From DASCNA01 sp036011305 (GTDB lineage: Bacteria > Verrucomicrobiota > Lentisphaeria > Victivallales > GWF2-38-69), in assembly GCA_036011305.1 (NCBI GenBank), contig DASCNA010000034.1:1-27448 (forward strand): a stretch of DNA of 27,448 nucleotides, given 5' to 3'. Both the position numbers and the translations under genes were made by a program. The notes beneath the pieces are model-generated. The model saw nothing but the letters and a program-made list of their open reading frames with translations, was not told the DNA's origin and searched no databases. This document shows, one piece after another, positions 24,870-27,448 of this stretch (the stretch's first letter is position 1; each line of letters opens with the position of its first letter).

Positions 24870-27230
24870 ATGAAAATAATAAGCCATAAAAAAATTTTAA
24901 TTCTGACTATGACAATACTTATAGTATCAAGTTCCTGGACTATAGCTGAAGATACAAATAATAAGATCATTAAAAAATATAATAATACAACTGCAATTAA
25001 AAGGCAGGAACAATTACTGAAGGCAGAACAACTGGTAAAAGAAGCCAATAAAGCATTTCTAAACAAAGAATATACGAAAGCAAAAAATTTATATCTGTCA
25101 TGTATTTCTATACTTTCTCATATCAGGCCAGGCACTGTTGAAAACAACCGCAAAATTAACCAACTTAAAGAAGCCTTATCTCATGTATATACATCCTGGG
25201 CAAAGGAGACATTAAAAAAAGCTGAAAGACTTGCACATAACGACGAAATAGATAAAGCTATAAATTTATGTAAAGAAGCAAAAGAAATAAACCCTAAATT
25301 AAATAGTGCTGCAAATAAATTAATCAGCAAATTTCAAAACAAACTTGAGTATAATAAATATAAAGAGAAAACATCACCTAAGAAACTTGCCCCTGACTTA
25401 AAAGAGAATTCCTATAATATAAATGTATTATACGAACAGGGGAAAAAACTATTTAATAAAAAATTATACAGCCAGGCTAAAGATAAATTTAATGAATTAC
25501 TATTAATTGATCCTTTCAATATAAATACTATACAGTACATCAGAAGAATAAATGTAAAAATATATGAAGCAGGTAAATACAGAAGTGAAGTTACACAAAC
25601 TGAAAGACAATCAGAAATTGAATGGGAAAAATTATCTCCAGTAATATCAAGAACACTAAAAGGTAATAGAGTTGATTTTGCTGAGTCAAAAATTTTAAAA
25701 AAAACAGATGAATTATCACCTATCAGAAAAAAACTAAACAGTATTATAATTAAACATATCTCCTTTGAAGAAGTTCCTATTGATACAGCAGTTTTATTTC
25801 TCAAAAGAGAAAGTCAAAAATTGGATCCTGACGGAATAGGTATCAACTTTTTCTTGAGATTGTCATCAGCAGAAACACCTCAGACAGAAGAAAGCAGTAA
25901 TGAAGCAAGCTGGGATGAAGAAGAAGAAGCAGAGGAAGAACTTGAGCCGGCAGAGCAATATGTAATTACTATTGTATTAGATAATGTACCTATGATCAAA
26001 GCTATAGAATATGTATGTAAAGCTGCTGGTCTAAAATATAGGGTAAATCAATATGCTGTAGAAATTGCTTCACAGGATATTGCATTCGAAGATCTTGAAA
26101 CCAGGGCCTTCCCTGTAGAGAAAGAAATTTTCAATCATTTAAATTCAAATTCTAGCACTGATTTACGAACACATTATCAAGAGCGCGGAGTTAATTTTCC
26201 TGAAGGATCGACAATTATATATGATTCCAAGATCAGCAGGCTTATTGTTAGAAATACTCAGCAGGAAATTTCTAAAATTAAAGTACTTCTAGCAAAGGCT
26301 GAAGAAACATTACCCCAAGTATCTATAACTTCTAAATTTGTGGAAATGCAGCAGAAAGATTTTGATGAACTGGGTTTTCAATGGAATTTTGCAAGGCCTA
26401 CTGCACCAGCCGACCAGACAGGACCAGGGTCTCAGCAGGGAGGTACAACATGGGAACAGCAAACGCCAATTACCCGATTTGCAAATGATGCTTCACTTAC
26501 AACTGATGCAATACCAGACAGAGAATTCGGATTTTCCTGGGTAAATAGCGGTATCCAACTTGACGCAACGTTACACGCATTAAATCAAAATACAAGGGTT
26601 GAAGTACTCTCAGCCCCCAGAGTAACTACACTAAGCGGACATAAGGCCACTATTAGGTTAATTACAGACAGATATTTTCCGACAGAATGGTCCGAACCTG
26701 AAGTTACAACTACATTAGGAGGGACAGGTGAAACAAGACTTGTTATTCCATCTGTTCCTACCCTTGATTATGATGAACCCACACCTGTAGGCATAGTTTT
26801 GGAAGTAACACCATATATCAGCTCTGACCGATATACAATAGATTTAATACTCGAACCGCAAGTTCAAACTTTTGTTGGGTGGACAAATTATTCTACAGCT
26901 GCTAGCATTACCGCAACAGATACAGATGTTTTGCTATATAGTTCAATAAAAATGGCTCAAATCAGCGCAAGGACCGTTCAAACTCAAATGAGAATATTTG
27001 ATGGCGAAACAGTTGTTATGGGAGGAGTATATAAAGATGAAACAACTGATATTGATGACAGAATTCCACTAATCGGAGAAATACCTTTAATAGGTAGACT
27101 TTTTCGTTCTGAAATTGAAGATATAGATAAAACAAATTTACTAGTATTCACTTCAGTCAAATTAGTAAAACCAGACGGAACACCTTTAAGACCTTATCAA
27201 AACAGGGGATTTCCTAAATTTAGAGATTAA
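24870..27230 (+). CDS. Secretin-family outer membrane protein, paralogue 2
   Basis: This 786-residue precursor is homologous to the preceding gene over its whole length. I place the start at the ATG of 24870 rather than one 15 codons earlier. That gives a clean signal peptide (MKIISHKKILILTMTILIVS, then SSWTIAED) and removes the overlap with secretin 1. A TPR-like part (about 35-260) ends with the shared block LLIDPF, AGKYRSE and EIEW. The N0-like domain is split by an acidic insert (WDEEEEAEEELEPAE, about 347-362). The barrel includes VSITSKFVEMQQKDFDELGF, EVLSAPRVTTLSGHKA, VGIVLEVTPYIS and LIGEIPLIGRLFRS, and the tail is KPDGTPLRP. The acidic insert and the shorter mid-region distinguish it from paralogue 1. 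It could form its own pore or a mixed ring. It is the last gene before an IS66-type element. Confidence 0.9.
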   Translation: MKIISHKKILILTMTILIVSSSWTIAEDTNNKIIKKYNNTTAIKRQEQLLKAEQLVKEANKAFLNKEYTKAKNLYLSCISILSHIRPGTVENNRKINQLKEALSHVYTSWAKETLKKAERLAHNDEIDKAINLCKEAKEINPKLNSAANKLISKFQNKLEYNKYKEKTSPKKLAPDLKENSYNINVLYEQGKKLFNKKLYSQAKDKFNELLLIDPFNINTIQYIRRINVKIYEAGKYRSEVTQTERQSEIEWEKLSPVISRTLKGNRVDFAESKILKKTDELSPIRKKLNSIIIKHISFEEVPIDTAVLFLKRESQKLDPDGIGINFFLRLSSAETPQTEESSNEASWDEEEEAEEELEPAEQYVITIVLDNVPMIKAIEYVCKAAGLKYRVNQYAVEIASQDIAFEDLETRAFPVEKEIFNHLNSNSSTDLRTHYQERGVNFPEGSTIIYDSKISRLIVRNTQQEISKIKVLLAKAEETLPQVSITSKFVEMQQKDFDELGFQWNFARPTAPADQTGPGSQQGGTTWEQQTPITRFANDASLTTDAIPDREFGFSWVNSGIQLDATLHALNQNTRVEVLSAPRVTTLSGHKATIRLITDRYFPTEWSEPEVTTTLGGTGETRLVIPSVPTLDYDEPTPVGIVLEVTPYISSDRYTIDLILEPQVQTFVGWTNYSTAASITATDTDVLLYSSIKMAQISARTVQTQMRIFDGETVVMGGVYKDETTDIDDRIPLIGEIPLIGRLFRSEIEDIDKTNLLVFTSVKLVKPDGTPLRPYQNRGFPKFRD

Positions 27231-27264
27231 CCAATTCCATTTTTGAAAATTTTATTCTAAGAGA

Positions 27265-27296
27265 AATAATAGGAAGAATATAATATTCCTATTATT
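27265..27296 (+). terminator. Inverted repeat after the second secretin
   Basis: AATAATAGGAA (27265-27275) pairs perfectly over 11 bases with TTCCTATTATT (27286-27296) around a 10-base loop, 35 bases after the secretin stop. It is AU-rich and lacks a strong U-run, so it is a plausible but weak terminator of the operon. Confidence 0.45.
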
Positions 27297-27309
27297 ACTA
27301 TCTTAATTC

Positions 27310-27448
27310 GTAAGCGTAAATTTGAGTACATATTGAATTTTATTTTTTTACAGTTTTTTCTTGAGTCCATCTATCCGGCAAAAGTTCTCTTAAATTTTGA
27401 TGCGGATGTCCTTGGAGTCGCCTGAATACATCTTCCAGATATTTTTGC
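27310..27448 (-). mobile_element. End of an IS66-family insertion sequence (continues beyond the window)
   Basis: From 27310 the plus strand reads GTAAGCGTAAATTTGAG; IS66-family ends characteristically begin GTAA, often GTAAGCG. It lies 30 bases beyond the stop of a transposase fragment on the minus strand, the right place for the transposase-distal end. If correct, the target duplication would be the 8 bases CTTAATTC (27302-27309), to be matched on the far side. The rest of the element is outside the window. Confidence 0.7.
27340..27448 (-). CDS. IS66-family transposase, C-terminal fragment (5' end outside the window)
   Basis: Only the last 35 residues and the stop are visible: QKYLEDVFRRLQGHPHQN, followed by LRELLPDRWTQEKTVKK. 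The pattern YL.DV..RL..HP....ELLP..W is the C-terminal (IS66_C) signature of IS66-type transposases. The reading frame is open to the window edge, so the gene could be intact or partial beyond. It is on the opposite strand to the pilus-like genes, tail to tail with secretin 2, and inserted about 80 bases after its stop, so it does not disrupt it. Confidence 0.8.
   Translation of the reverse strand, partial: QKYLEDVFRRLQGHPHQNLRELLPDRWTQEKTVKK

Noticed and set aside
24825..24870. Upstream ATG for secretin 2 at 24825
   Set aside because: It would put a charged 15-residue extension before the signal peptide and overlap secretin 1 by 32 bases; the ATG at 24870 gives a normal signal peptide and the same start context as neighbouring genes.
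25412..25804. 130-codon open frame on the minus strand within secretin 2
   Set aside because: It is antisense to a well-supported gene, has no recognisable motif and its composition follows the complementary codons.
1..27448. CRISPR arrays, tRNA or rRNA genes, prophage
   Set aside because: No regularly spaced repeats, no tRNA or rRNA sequence signatures and no phage structural genes were seen on either strand.

Overview
The window is AT-rich (roughly one third G+C by eye), densely coding bacterial chromosome from a Gram-negative (outer-membrane) organism. A WaaP-type LPS kinase, glycosyltransferases and two secretins point to an outer membrane. The cluster PilM-like / Amuc_1100-like / Amuc_1099-like / secretin resembles the pilus-like locus described in Akkermansia, so I infer the PVC group (Lentisphaerota, Verrucomicrobiota or a relative). 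This placement rests on gene content and remembered family features, not on a marker-gene search.

Left part (1-7500), mostly housekeeping. The minus strand carries the start of trpA, a DnaQ-like 3'-5' exonuclease and a divergent MurC-type Mur ligase. Then come cinA (+), mnmG (-) and lpd (+). The gap between the divergent mnmG and lpd holds a 14-bp tandem repeat, a possible promoter and a stem-loop with a U-run, arranged like a leader attenuator.

Middle (7500-12300), cell envelope. Two tandem, very similar GT4 glycosyltransferases precede a WaaP/Kdo-type LPS core kinase. They converge with a minus-strand pair: a membrane-anchored alpha/beta hydrolase and an EI24/CysZ-like membrane protein.

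Next (12580-17915) is a plus-strand series: rph, an RdgC-like gene, metX-metW (overlapping, methionine synthesis) and guaB, closed by a textbook intrinsic terminator.

Right part (17915-27230), the most interesting region. Five tightly packed plus-strand genes encode a PilM-PilN-like fusion, two single-pass inner-membrane/periplasmic proteins (Amuc_1100-like and Amuc_1099-like, the latter with a Ca-binding-type Asp-rich motif) and two tandem, homologous but diverged secretins. No pilin, PilB/PilT ATPase, PilC or prepilin peptidase gene is present in the window. A perfect 9-bp inverted repeat and a sigma70-like promoter lie just upstream. The window ends in the terminal part of an IS66-family element: the C-terminal transposase fragment plus a GTAAGCG end.

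Two kinds of translation start are visible. Many housekeeping genes have a GGAG/GAGG-type ribosome site, whereas the envelope and pilus-like genes mostly lack one and start in a T-rich then A-rich context such as TTTATGAAAA.
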